Positions 1-5,089 are shown, counted from the first letter of the stretch. The stretch is 5,089 bases of DNA from an uncultured Anaerotruncus sp. (GCA_958414155.1 CATYWI010000129.1:1-5089); one strand, 5' to 3'. The notes: a model not told the origin generated them from the sequence alone. Program-made: numbers and translations.

Positions 1-1
1 C

Positions 2-88
2 GACTACACCTTCCGCGCAGGCGACGTGCTCATCGTGTCAGGCAAAAAGGACGGTCTGCGCCGCCTCTCGGAGCTTGCATCAAACTGA
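2..88 (+). CDS. C-terminal end of a TrkA/KtrA-type potassium uptake regulator (RCK_C domain), partial
   Basis: Only the last 28 codons and the TGA stop are present; the gene begins upstream of the window. The readable end contains an F-x-AGDVLIVSGKKDGLRRL pattern. This matches the final strand-turn-helix of RCK_C (TrkA_C) domains, where a conserved 'AGD-hydrophobic-VVG-x-x-x-x-L' segment closes the protein. In that family the domain binds a regulatory ligand and gates a K+ channel or transporter from the cytoplasmic face. The call rests on this short motif only. An RCK_C domain fused to another transporter (for example at the end of a cation/proton antiporter or anion permease) would look the same. 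The next gene starts 29 bases downstream with its own ribosome site and no terminator between, so co-transcription is likely. Confidence 0.6.
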   Translation, partial: DYTFRAGDVLIVSGKKDGLRRLSELASN

Positions 89-117
89 TACTTAAATATT
101 GAAATAAGGAGAAAATC

Positions 118-1005
118 ATGAGGCTTTCAATGGAAACACTCAACCTCGGGCTTTCCTACGGAATACGTGAGGCGCTCAGAATGATGAAGGAGGCGGGCTT
201 TGATGCCGCCGACCTCACGCTGGATAAGATCAATCCCGACGACGATCTGCTCCACCGTTCGGATATGCGCGAGTTCGCACAGTCGCTGAAGGAATATGCG
301 ACTGAGACAGGCATCGGCTTTGCGCAGGCGCACGCACCCTTCAAGGTAGTGTACGGCGATGCGTTCGATACCTCCTGCCCCGCATATGACGATATCGTCC
401 GCGCGCTTGAGCTTTGCGGCATTCTCGGCATCCCGCAGGTGGTGGTCCACGCCATAAAGACCCCGCGCGAGGATATCACCGTCGATTACAAGGAATACAA
501 CCGCCGCTATTACCTGTCGCTCCTTCCCTACTGCGAGAAATTCGGCGTGAAGATCGCCGTTGAGAATCTCTTCTGGAAGGATAAGCTGCGCGATTGCTAC
601 TACGGCATATTCCCCACGCCGCGTGAGATGACCGAGTTCGTGGATTCTCTCGGCAGCCCGTACTTTGTGGTCTGCTGTGACCTCGGACATGCCGCAATAA
701 CCGGACTTGCGCCCGAAATTTACATAAGCGGAATGGAAAACCGCCTGCTCACCTCACTGCACGTTCAGGATACCGATTTCAAGGGCGACCGCCACGTTCT
801 GCCCTACATGGGCAAGCAGGATTGGGACGCCGTCTGCCGCGCGCTTGCCGAAATAGATTACCGCGGCGATTTCTCGTTTGAGATCCTTCATTATATAGAT
901 AAATATCCGCCCGAACTGATACCCGCCGCGCTTGAATTTGCGGTAAAGGTAGGGCGCGCGCTCATTGCCCGCGTCGAGGGCTACCGCAAGGCGGTCGCAC
1001 AGTGA
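118..1005 (+). CDS. Sugar phosphate isomerase/epimerase family protein (xylose isomerase-like TIM barrel), first of a tandem pair
   Basis: This 295-residue protein has the layout of the xylose isomerase-like TIM-barrel superfamily (AP_endonuc_2 fold), cytosolic enzymes that isomerise or epimerise sugars, keto-sugars or inososes using a divalent metal. The expected metal ligands are visible: E149 in 'IAVEN', D188 in 'CCDLGH', H215 in 'SLHVQD' and E255 in 'DFSFE'. The DxxH pair D188/H191 matches that of D-tagatose 3-epimerase-like enzymes. Further conserved stretches are 'QAHAPF' (about 70-75), 'VVVHA' (108-112) and 'GDRH-x-LPYMGKQDW' (223-236), the usual substrate-side loop. Length is normal for the family. 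The ATG is fixed by AAGGAG at 106-111, six bases upstream. There is no signal peptide or membrane segment. The stop overlaps the next start. The substrate cannot be read from the sequence; IolE/IolI-like, tagatose-epimerase-like or uncharacterised roles all remain open. Confidence 0.9.
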   Translation: MRLSMETLNLGLSYGIREALRMMKEAGFDAADLTLDKINPDDDLLHRSDMREFAQSLKEYATETGIGFAQAHAPFKVVYGDAFDTSCPAYDDIVRALELCGILGIPQVVVHAIKTPREDITVDYKEYNRRYYLSLLPYCEKFGVKIAVENLFWKDKLRDCYYGIFPTPREMTEFVDSLGSPYFVVCCDLGHAAITGLAPEIYISGMENRLLTSLHVQDTDFKGDRHVLPYMGKQDWDAVCRALAEIDYRGDFSFEILHYIDKYPPELIPAALEFAVKVGRALIARVEGYRKAVAQ

Positions 1006-1907
1006 GGCTTTCGGTAGAAACGCGCGAGCCGGCGCTGCGCTACGGCATGCGGCGCGCGCTTGAAATGATAGCGGAGGCGGGCTTTGACGCGGTCGATCTT
1101 TCATTTGGTAAGGTCAACCCGAACGACGACCCGCTGCACCGCCCGGACAGAGATGAATTTGCCCTGTCGCTTGCCGCACACGCGCGCGAACTGGGGATGG
1201 GATTCGTTCAGGCGCACGCACCCTTCCGCGTAAAGTACAGCGATAAATTTGACCGCACAACGCCCGCATATGACGATGTTGTGCGCACGCTTGAATTCGC
1301 CGCCGCCGCGGGGATCCCGCGCGTGGTCGTTCATGCGCTCAAAACGCCGCCGGACGAGCTCTCTCTTGACTACCGCGAGATTAGCCGCCGGTATTACCTG
1401 TCGCTCGCACCGTATTGCGAAAAACTCGGCGTTGTGATCGCCGTTGAAAATCTTTTCTACCGTGAGGAACGCACAGGTACGTATTACGGGCTTTTTCCCA
1501 CGCCGCGCATGATGACGGAGTTCGTCCGGTCGCTGAACCGGTCCGCAGACCGGTCATGCTTCTCGGTCTGCTGCGACCTCGGGCATACTGCGGTCACCGG
1601 GCTGGCGCCGGAGCAGTATATACGCGGTATGAGCGCCGATCTGCTCGGCTCGCTGCACGTTCAGGATACCGATTTCCTCGGCGACCGTCACACGCTGCCT
1701 TACATGGGCAAGCAGGATTGGGACGCCATCTGTCGCGCGCTGGCGGATATCGGCTACCGTGGAGATTTTTCGTTTGAGCTGCCCAAGTATCTTGCGGCAT
1801 ATCCGGACGAACTGCTGCCTGCGGCGCTTGAATTTGCCGCCGCAACGGGGAGATATCTTATCGAAAAAATAAACCGGATGACACGGATGGAACAGACGAA
1901 GCTTTAA
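1002..1907 (+). CDS. Sugar phosphate isomerase/epimerase family protein, second paralogue of the tandem pair
   Basis: This 301-residue paralogue is about 63% identical to the preceding gene by hand alignment. It begins with GTG at 1002, sharing the four bases GTGA with the upstream stop, the classic arrangement for translational coupling. An AAGGCGG site lies at 988-994 inside the upstream gene. All metal ligands are retained: E149, D192 (with H195), H219 and E259, as is the 'GDRH-x-LPYMGKQDW' loop. Differences cluster in residues 5-12, 33-50 and 151-160, and in a four-residue insertion near 180-184 just before the metal-binding 'CCDLGH'. Because both copies keep their active sites, this looks like a functional duplication with possible substrate divergence or hetero-oligomer formation rather than decay. 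Some stretches are very GC-rich (about 75% in the line from 1021), higher than the first copy. The C-terminal tail, about residues 291-301, is unlike the first copy. Substrate unknown. Confidence 0.9.
   Translation: MRLSVETREPALRYGMRRALEMIAEAGFDAVDLSFGKVNPNDDPLHRPDRDEFALSLAAHARELGMGFVQAHAPFRVKYSDKFDRTTPAYDDVVRTLEFAAAAGIPRVVVHALKTPPDELSLDYREISRRYYLSLAPYCEKLGVVIAVENLFYREERTGTYYGLFPTPRMMTEFVRSLNRSADRSCFSVCCDLGHTAVTGLAPEQYIRGMSADLLGSLHVQDTDFLGDRHTLPYMGKQDWDAICRALADIGYRGDFSFELPKYLAAYPDELLPAALEFAAATGRYLIEKINRMTRMEQTKL
1537..1554. repeat. Perfect 7-bp inverted repeat inside the second isomerase gene
   Basis: The arms ACCGGTC (1537-1543) and GACCGGT (1548-1554) are separated by CGCA, giving a compact GC-rich hairpin in the coding strand. 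It coincides with the four codons that the second isomerase has and the first lacks (residues about 180-184). A third CCGGTC copy lies just upstream at 1526-1531. No T-tract follows, so it is not a terminator. It may be the trace of a small templated insertion or simply GC-rich chance. Confidence 0.6.
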
Positions 1908-1933
1908 GACACACCAGCCGGAAAAAACGGAAG

Positions 1934-1982
1934 CCCCGCGACAGCCGCGCATTTGCGCAACTGTCACGGGGTGTTTTATTTT
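1934..1982 (+). terminator. Intrinsic terminator closing the isomerase operon
   Basis: The stem is built from CCCCG (1934-1938) with CGGGG (1967-1971), GACAG (1940-1944) with CTGTC (1961-1965) and GCGC (1947-1950) with GCGC (1955-1958), around an ATTT loop. One- and two-base mismatches separate the helices. TGTTTTATTTT follows directly. It lies 27 bases after the stop of the second isomerase. An A-run upstream (1922-1927) might give weak activity on the other strand, but no minus-strand gene needs it here. Confidence 0.92.
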
Positions 1983-2112
1983 GTTCGGCATGATCATCGT
2001 TCGGGGGGATGACGCTGAAAGCTCATAGTATCGCATCACAGTGCTTCTTTTGTGTGGGGGGAGGTGTCTGCTGTCTTTCGGGCTTGCAGAACCATGATTG
2101 CAAACGTACTCA

Positions 2113-2137
2113 TGTATTTCGGCTCGCAGGAAATACA
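2113..2137. promoter_or_regulatory. Candidate operator: perfect 8-bp inverted repeat over the -35 position
   Basis: The arms TGTATTTC (2113-2120) and GAAATACA (2130-2137) are exact reverse complements around a nine-base spacer. The centre at 2125 sits about 24 bases upstream of the -10 box, so the right arm occupies the place where a -35 hexamer should be (about 2126-2131, which reads GCAGGA and is non-consensus). Dyads of this size and position are typical of binding sites for dimeric helix-turn-helix regulators, acting as activators (replacing -35 contact) or repressors. The site is seen directly; its function is inferred, and the regulator is unknown. Autoregulation by the downstream protein, which itself carries helix-turn-helix modules, is possible. 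Confidence 0.55.
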
Positions 2138-2145
2138 CAATTTTA

Positions 2146-2154
2146 TGATATAAT
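2146..2154 (+). promoter_or_regulatory. Extended -10 promoter for the sigma-like gene
   Basis: TGATATAAT is a perfect extended -10 element (TGN plus TATAAT at 2149-2154). No good -35 hexamer is found at 16-18 bases, which fits the extended -10 class or dependence on an activator at the adjacent dyad. Transcription would begin near 2161, leaving a leader of about 77 bases before the ATG at 2238. Confidence 0.7.
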
Positions 2155-2208
2155 TTTGTTAAAACACCGAATCGACCGTAGTTTTCTGCAACTAATAAGG
2201 CGAATGCA

Positions 2209-2220
2209 GCCGGTAACGGC
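2209..2220 (+). other. Small GNRA-loop hairpin just before the ribosome site
   Basis: GCCG (2209-2212) and CGGC (2217-2220) flank GTAA, a GNRA-type tetraloop when transcribed. It ends two bases before the AAAGGAG ribosome site (2223-2229). A four-pair stem may be chance. If real, it would present the ribosome site rather than block it, since the site lies outside the stem. Confidence 0.3.
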
Positions 2221-2237
2221 AGAAAGGAGAAACCTCT

Positions 2238-3899
2238 ATGATCGGGTTTGGCAAGGATTTTGAGAAGCAGTGCGGCGAATATTTGGAATATCTCTATCAT
2301 CTTGCGGAAAAGCGATATAACGATTGCCCGGACATTGATACCCTGGTACAGGATACGCTTACGGCTTTGATCGTAAAAATCAGCCTTGGTAAGAGCGTAG
2401 AATATCCAAAAGGCTTTTTGTCGGCAGTTCTCAAAAACAAATACAATGCGTGGCTTCGCGAAAAGTACAGGGCGGAATACGTAGAATACTCTGACGGTGC
2501 GAGCAGCGAGACATACAATGAGATCGGGGAAAAAGAAGAAGCCTTGCGCAGGACCGAAGAATACGAAGCGGTACGCCGCGAGATCGGACGCCTGATCTGT
2601 ATTTATCGCGAGGTCATAGTGCGTCATTATGTTCACGGACAAACGATAGAACAGATCGCAAAAGAGCTTGGCATCCCGCGCGGAACGGTATTATCCCGCC
2701 TTTCCGCAGCCAGAGATCAGATCAAAGAGGGACTTGAAAATATGGAAAAGTATTCGCAGATCAGTTATGAACCAAAAACCGCATCCATTGGTATATGGGG
2801 AAACAAAGGGCTTAATGGCGAACCGTTCTCGCTTATGCGTTCGGATATTGAAGCCAACATCCTGAATCTGGCATATGAAAATCCCGTTTCTGTGCGCGGT
2901 ATTGCCGATACAATGGGGATGCCCAGTGCATATATTGAACCGATCATTGACCTTTTGGTCAAAGGTGAGCTGATGGGCAGGACTGCGGGAGGGCTTGTCT
3001 ATACCCGCTGTTTTGTACAAAAATATGAGAATGCCTTTGGCGATATTCCTGCCCAGGAAAAGCTTGCAGATCAATACGCATCTCGTGTGTGGGAGATCGT
3101 CTGGAAGCGCATTAAGCCGCTGACAAAGCGTAATGACTTTGCGGAAATGTCCGACAAGCAAAAAGCAACCATGCTTTTGTTTGTTATGGACCGGATGCTA
3201 CATGACGTTTTGCGCAAGAGCCGTCCGGAGTCGGAGCATTCTCCCAAACAGCCCCCCGACCGTCCCGATGCAGGCAGATGGTTGGCAACAGTGACAGTAT
3301 ATGAGCACGGTCAAATGCGAGATAATCCATATGATGGCTCCGGTCCCGTATATGTCGGGTACGGCGCCGATAATGACGGCAAATTCGATTGCCAGATGTT
3401 CGATTGTCAATCACTTTTCGGGGATGCACATTGGGCTTACAGTCGGTTTAAATACAAATGTTCGCTGCAAAGCATTTTACGGTTCTATGCATCCTTGCTG
3501 CCCTGTGATGTCAAAACCGACAATGAGCTTTTATACGAGCTGATCCCCGAATTTGAAAAGCTATGTATATTAAAGCGCGGCGCGGACGGCGAGATCAGAT
3601 TGGATATTCCTGCATTGCCGTTCACTGAAGCGACCGAATATTGGAATCCCGCCTGTAAAGAGATCGGAAAGGAGCTTTTCGATTTGTTGTCCGATGATCT
3701 GCGCAAGCTTTGGGCAAAGACTAAGAACTCTGTCCCCAAGCACGTGGATGAAGCAAAATATTTCGTTCACGCCGGCGCGATGGGGGGGTATGTGAAGGCA
3801 CAGCTTCTTGCGATCGTTCATAAAGAGCTGTTGCCTTATCCGGTGATCGTCGGCAAAACACCGCTGATCTACATTGCTTACCGGAAGAGGGAAATGTGA
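2238..3899 (+). CDS. ECF-like sigma-70 family factor with winged helix and long unknown C-terminal domain
   Basis: The 553-residue protein is about three times the length of an ordinary ECF sigma factor (about 170-200 residues). Residues about 8-80 resemble sigma region 2, with 'D-x-DTLVQDTLTALI' and then 'PKGFLSAVLKNKYNAWLREK' where -10 recognition and core binding lie. A charged linker (95-110) leads to sigma region 4 at about 111-166, with the helix-turn-helix 'GQTIEQIAKELGIPRGTVLSRL' core around 134-155. Residues about 200-258 read as a second DNA-binding module, probably a winged helix: helices at 203-213, 216-226 and 228-242, then a wing ending 'GGLVYT'. A Pro/Ser-rich hinge (about 328-346) precedes a roughly 205-residue domain (348-553) I cannot assign. 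It is rich in aromatic residues and Cys (C385, C390, C408, C423, C443, C473), and could sense a ligand or partner. No membrane segment is evident. The start is set by AAAGGAG eight bases upstream. Its GC is near 48% in sampled lines, lower than the isomerases. The stop overlaps a further start. Confidence 0.8.
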   Translation: MIGFGKDFEKQCGEYLEYLYHLAEKRYNDCPDIDTLVQDTLTALIVKISLGKSVEYPKGFLSAVLKNKYNAWLREKYRAEYVEYSDGASSETYNEIGEKEEALRRTEEYEAVRREIGRLICIYREVIVRHYVHGQTIEQIAKELGIPRGTVLSRLSAARDQIKEGLENMEKYSQISYEPKTASIGIWGNKGLNGEPFSLMRSDIEANILNLAYENPVSVRGIADTMGMPSAYIEPIIDLLVKGELMGRTAGGLVYTRCFVQKYENAFGDIPAQEKLADQYASRVWEIVWKRIKPLTKRNDFAEMSDKQKATMLLFVMDRMLHDVLRKSRPESEHSPKQPPDRPDAGRWLATVTVYEHGQMRDNPYDGSGPVYVGYGADNDGKFDCQMFDCQSLFGDAHWAYSRFKYKCSLQSILRFYASLLPCDVKTDNELLYELIPEFEKLCILKRGADGEIRLDIPALPFTEATEYWNPACKEIGKELFDLLSDDLRKLWAKTKNSVPKHVDEAKYFVHAGAMGGYVKAQLLAIVHKELLPYPVIVGKTPLIYIAYRKREM

Positions 3900-4084
3900 A
3901 TGAAATTTTGGTGTTCAGCGATTATCAATGTTGCACCGATATTTCTGATTTTCTGAAATCGGATTGCCCGGCGGCTGATCTCGCCCCACAATTCGTGCGG
4001 CATCTTCCTTATCGCCCCTGTAACCGCACCATTATAACCATCCGCGCCTTGCCGCCGCTTCACTTGCTTCCCGCCGGTGCATAG
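3896..4084 (+). pseudogene. Possible truncated partner gene coupled to the sigma-like gene
   Basis: A GTG at 3896 overlaps the sigma-like stop by GTGA, with AGAGGGA a few bases upstream, so ribosomes finishing the sigma-like gene could re-initiate here. The first 20 or so codons read like a genuine protein start (V/M-N-E-I-L-V-F-S-D-Y-Q-C-C followed by a helix-like stretch to about codon 23). After about position 3960 the frame becomes rich in Pro, Arg and His with no recognisable pattern, then stops at 4084. That change fits a co-transcribed gene cut by a deletion or insertion near 3945-3975. It could also be a fortuitous 62-codon ORF. No family is recognised. Confidence 0.35.
3965..4078. 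other. Stretch without a convincing gene, between the truncated ORF and the terminator
   Basis: Both strands have open frames here (plus to 4084; minus from 4093 through 3878), but neither has a family resemblance or a ribosome site of its own. The minus-strand frame reads smoothly through this piece (for example 'KMPHELWGEISRRAIRFQK'), which could mean a decayed coding fragment or a conserved interspersed sequence. I saw no promoter, tRNA or terminal repeat. It most resembles acquired or rearranged DNA, but the origin cannot be settled from the window alone. Confidence 0.3.
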
Positions 4085-4119
4085 AAAAACCACAGGCTAC
4101 ACCTGTGGTTTTTCTATGC
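4079..4119. terminator. Bidirectional intrinsic terminator with perfect 18-bp arms
   Basis: The arm at 4079-4096 (GCATAGAAAAACCACAGG) is an exact reverse complement of the arm at 4102-4119, around a five-base CTACA loop. The GC-rich core CCACAGG/CCTGTGG is flanked by A5 on one side and T5 on the other, so transcripts in either direction end in a hairpin plus U-run. It can stop read-through from the sigma-like operon on the left and from the minus-strand kinase-like gene on the right. The outer CATAG/CTATG pairs extend well beyond what a terminator needs. Confidence 0.88.
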
Positions 4120-4282
4120 GGTATAACTGCAAAACCGATGCGCACCGCACTTTTTTCAAAATCGAGCCGGGCTGTTTTGTTTTTGGATAGACCTCGCCCT
4201 TGGTGAAAACAGGAGCTTGCAAGTGGTAGCAACCTTCCGAGTTTGCAGAGCCGTGCTGGTAGCGTTCATCCTTCCTCTCCAT
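4097..4282 (-). CDS. Possible small ORF(s), uncertain
   Basis: Two overlapping minus-strand readings compete. A 61-codon frame (4282 down to 4097) begins MERKDERYQ but has no ribosome site, and its end enters the loop of the bidirectional terminator. A 37-codon frame (4269 down to 4156) has GGAG seven bases before its ATG and is therefore better placed for translation; it is basic and rich in Thr, Ser, Lys and Arg. No family is recognised for either. Both lie downstream of, and in the same orientation as, the kinase-like gene. They may be non-functional or part of a non-coding acquired segment. Confidence 0.2.
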   Translation of the reverse strand: MERKDERYQHGSANSEGCYHLQAPVFTKGEVYPKTKQPGSILKKVRCASVLQLYRIEKPQV

Positions 4283-4320
4283 AAAAGTAAGCCAAACGCT
4301 CGGCTGAATAGCGTTTGGCT
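4279..4320 (-). terminator. Weak terminator or attenuator hairpin after the kinase-like gene
   Basis: Perfect 11-bp arms AGCCAAACGCT (4290-4300) and AGCGTTTGGCT (4310-4320) enclose a nine-base loop. Read on the minus strand, the hairpin is followed by TACTTTTATGG, a broken T-rich run. It sits 42 bases after the stop of the minus-strand gene, a normal place for a terminator. On the plus strand there is no T-run. Activity is probably partial, with the stronger hairpin at 4079-4119 as backstop. Confidence 0.5.
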
Positions 4321-4362
4321 ATGTAGATTATTCAGTTAGACAAACGGGAAGTTGTTGGTCTC

Positions 4363-4881
4363 TTATTCGCAGCGAATAACCAGTGACTTAATGATAGTAT
4401 CCGCACATAGCTCGTTAGAATTCACATAATTATCAACAAACAGACAGTTGTCGAAATCTGTTTCCAATAGCTGCAGCTGATTAACGGCACTGCCTATCGT
4501 TCTGTTTCCTCTTATCATCTCTCTTTTCCGGAGTTCTTCTGTAGGGCAGATTACATTGACAACGAAAACCGGATACCCATCTAACAATTGTCTAAACTCA
4601 CACAGAGTATCACTGTTTTTGAAAAACATATAAGGTGCTACTATGGAAAGCCCAAAATCTGAGATCAGTTTAACAACGTGAAAGAATTTGGATGCAAGAG
4701 CATACTGTACAGAAAAATTATTATTCGCGTAATCGTTGAACTTATCCGGTGCCATTAGGATAAAATCATCTATATCGAGTTTATACAGTGGGATCGGAGA
4801 ACGATCTTGCAGAACCTTAGCTAATGTCGATTTTCCTGAACTTGAGACACCGTTCAAAATAATGATCTTTCCTTTTTCCAT
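4363..4881 (-). CDS. Chloramphenicol phosphotransferase-like P-loop kinase
   Basis: This 172-residue protein has a textbook N-terminal Walker A: 'IIILNG' strand, then GVSSSGKS at 11-18. This closely resembles the 'MIILNG-GSSAGKS' start of Streptomyces chloramphenicol 3-O-phosphotransferase (about 178 residues). D38 in 'DIDDF-x-x-MAP' aligns with the catalytic Asp of that enzyme (D37, in 'VDSLIEAMP'). The segment 'KREMIRGNRTIG' (119-130) matches the arginine-rich lid 'GRETARGDRVAG'. The family transfers the ATP gamma-phosphate to a small-molecule hydroxyl, but many members have unknown substrates, so resistance is not established. The start is fixed by GGAGGT (4888-4893 on the other strand), six bases upstream. 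Sampled lines are about 32-42% GC against about 48% in the sigma-like gene and higher in the isomerases, suggesting horizontal origin. It is a single-gene unit with its own promoter and downstream hairpins. Confidence 0.75.
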   Translation of the reverse strand: MEKGKIIILNGVSSSGKSTLAKVLQDRSPIPLYKLDIDDFILMAPDKFNDYANNNFSVQYALASKFFHVVKLISDFGLSIVAPYMFFKNSDTLCEFRQLLDGYPVFVVNVICPTEELRKREMIRGNRTIGSAVNQLQLLETDFDNCLFVDNYVNSNELCADTIIKSLVIRCE

Positions 4882-4918
4882 TTTGTTACCTCCGCCAATT
4901 CCGATTTATCGATGTCTT

Positions 4919-4947
4919 ATTATACCATAAATCTTCCCATTTTTCAA
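4919..4947 (-). promoter_or_regulatory. Near-consensus SigA promoter of the kinase-like gene
   Basis: On the minus strand, TTGAAA (4947-4942) is followed after exactly 17 bases by TATAAT (4924-4919), preceded by TGG, giving an extended -10 as well. Start of transcription would be near 4912, leaving a leader of about 30 bases with the GGAGGT ribosome site. No operator-like dyad overlaps it, so expression is probably strong and constitutive. Confidence 0.88.
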
Positions 4948-5080
4948 TCTATAGCGCGCATTTAACTTTGAGAAGAATACCGCCGAGCGAGAAAGGCTCT
5001 CAACAAACTGATAACAATCAGATTTTTCGGTTTAGTGAGTCCGAGTCCGGACACAGCATCGAAAAGGGCAAAAGGGATCT

Positions 5081-5089
5081 ATGAAACTC
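5081..5089 (+). CDS. Possible start of a further gene at the window edge
   Basis: ATG AAA CTC at the last nine bases follows AAAGGGATCT, a plausible but slightly close ribosome site (GGG ends four bases before ATG). Only three codons (M-K-L) are visible, so neither function nor reality can be judged. The 130 bases before it (4950-5080) show no clear promoter, only a tandem GAGTCC pair at 5037-5048 and a short CTGAT/ATCAG dyad near 5008-5021. Confidence 0.25.

Noticed and set aside
127..690. Minus-strand open frame of 187 codons opposite the first isomerase
   Set aside because: It is a shadow of a GC-rich gene with clear metal-binding motifs on the plus strand; no ribosome site or recognisable protein pattern.
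2089..2108. GAACC...CGTA pair resembling an ECF-type autoregulatory promoter
   Set aside because: The spacing is about 11 bases, whereas ECF promoters usually need about 16-17, and a much better extended -10 lies just downstream.
2009..2263. Plus-strand open frame of 84 codons before the sigma-like gene
   Set aside because: It reads through the dyad, the -10 box and the ribosome site of the sigma-like gene and has no ribosome site or protein-like composition of its own.
1554..2642. Long minus-strand open frame of 362 codons
   Set aside because: It runs antisense through the end of the second isomerase, the terminator, the promoter region and the start of the sigma-like gene. It has no family resemblance, while the plus-strand genes have clear motifs.
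3900..3956. Alternative ATG start giving an 18-residue hydrophobic peptide after the sigma-like gene
   Set aside because: It is very short and lies in a frame other than the GTG-started one; nothing supports it as a separate gene.
3878..4093. Minus-strand 71-codon frame as a transposase or recombinase fragment
   Set aside because: The reading is smooth but shows no catalytic motif of any transposase or recombinase family, lacks a ribosome site and overlaps the end of the sigma-like gene.
5031..5060. GAGTCC tandem and GTCCGGAC palindrome as part of a tRNA T-arm or attachment site
   Set aside because: No cloverleaf can be formed with the flanking bases, and no matching repeat is seen elsewhere in the window.
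1..5089. CRISPR array, rRNA, tRNA or known riboswitch
   Set aside because: No regularly spaced direct repeats, no recognisable rRNA or tRNA core sequences and no conserved riboswitch-like folds were seen on either strand.

Overview
The window looks like chromosome of a Gram-positive, Clostridia-type bacterium, probably a gut Oscillospiraceae/Lachnospiraceae relative. The grounds are strong AGGAGG-type ribosome sites, SigA-type promoters, an intrinsic terminator, and moderate to high GC in the left part. This placement is inferred from style and protein resemblance; no sequence search was possible.

Left block (1-1982), plus strand: the tail of a gene whose product resembles the C-terminal RCK domain of a TrkA/KtrA potassium-uptake regulator. 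After a 29-base gap come two tandem paralogues of the sugar phosphate isomerase/epimerase (xylose isomerase-like TIM barrel) superfamily. These two overlap by GTGA, are about 63% identical by hand alignment, and both keep the full metal-binding set. A good intrinsic terminator closes the block.

Middle block (1983-3899), plus strand: a 250-base leader holds an extended -10 promoter and, exactly where the -35 should be, a perfect 8-bp inverted repeat that looks like an operator. It drives a 553-residue protein that starts as an ECF-like sigma factor (regions 2 and 4), continues with a probable winged helix, and ends in a roughly 200-residue domain I do not recognise. Its stop codon overlaps a second start (GTGA again). 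That second ORF looks like a real N-terminus for about 20 codons and then loses coding character, so a partner gene may have been truncated.

Right block (about 3960-5089): a 400-base stretch without a convincing gene contains a large bidirectional terminator (perfect 18-bp arms) and two alternative small minus-strand ORFs. Next comes a minus-strand gene of clearly lower GC (about 37% in sampled lines). It encodes a P-loop protein like chloramphenicol 3-O-phosphotransferase and has a near-consensus promoter. The change in composition, the truncated ORF and the isolated kinase together suggest acquired DNA, but no integrase, transposase or target duplication is visible. The last 140 bases hold nothing firm beyond a possible start codon at the very edge.
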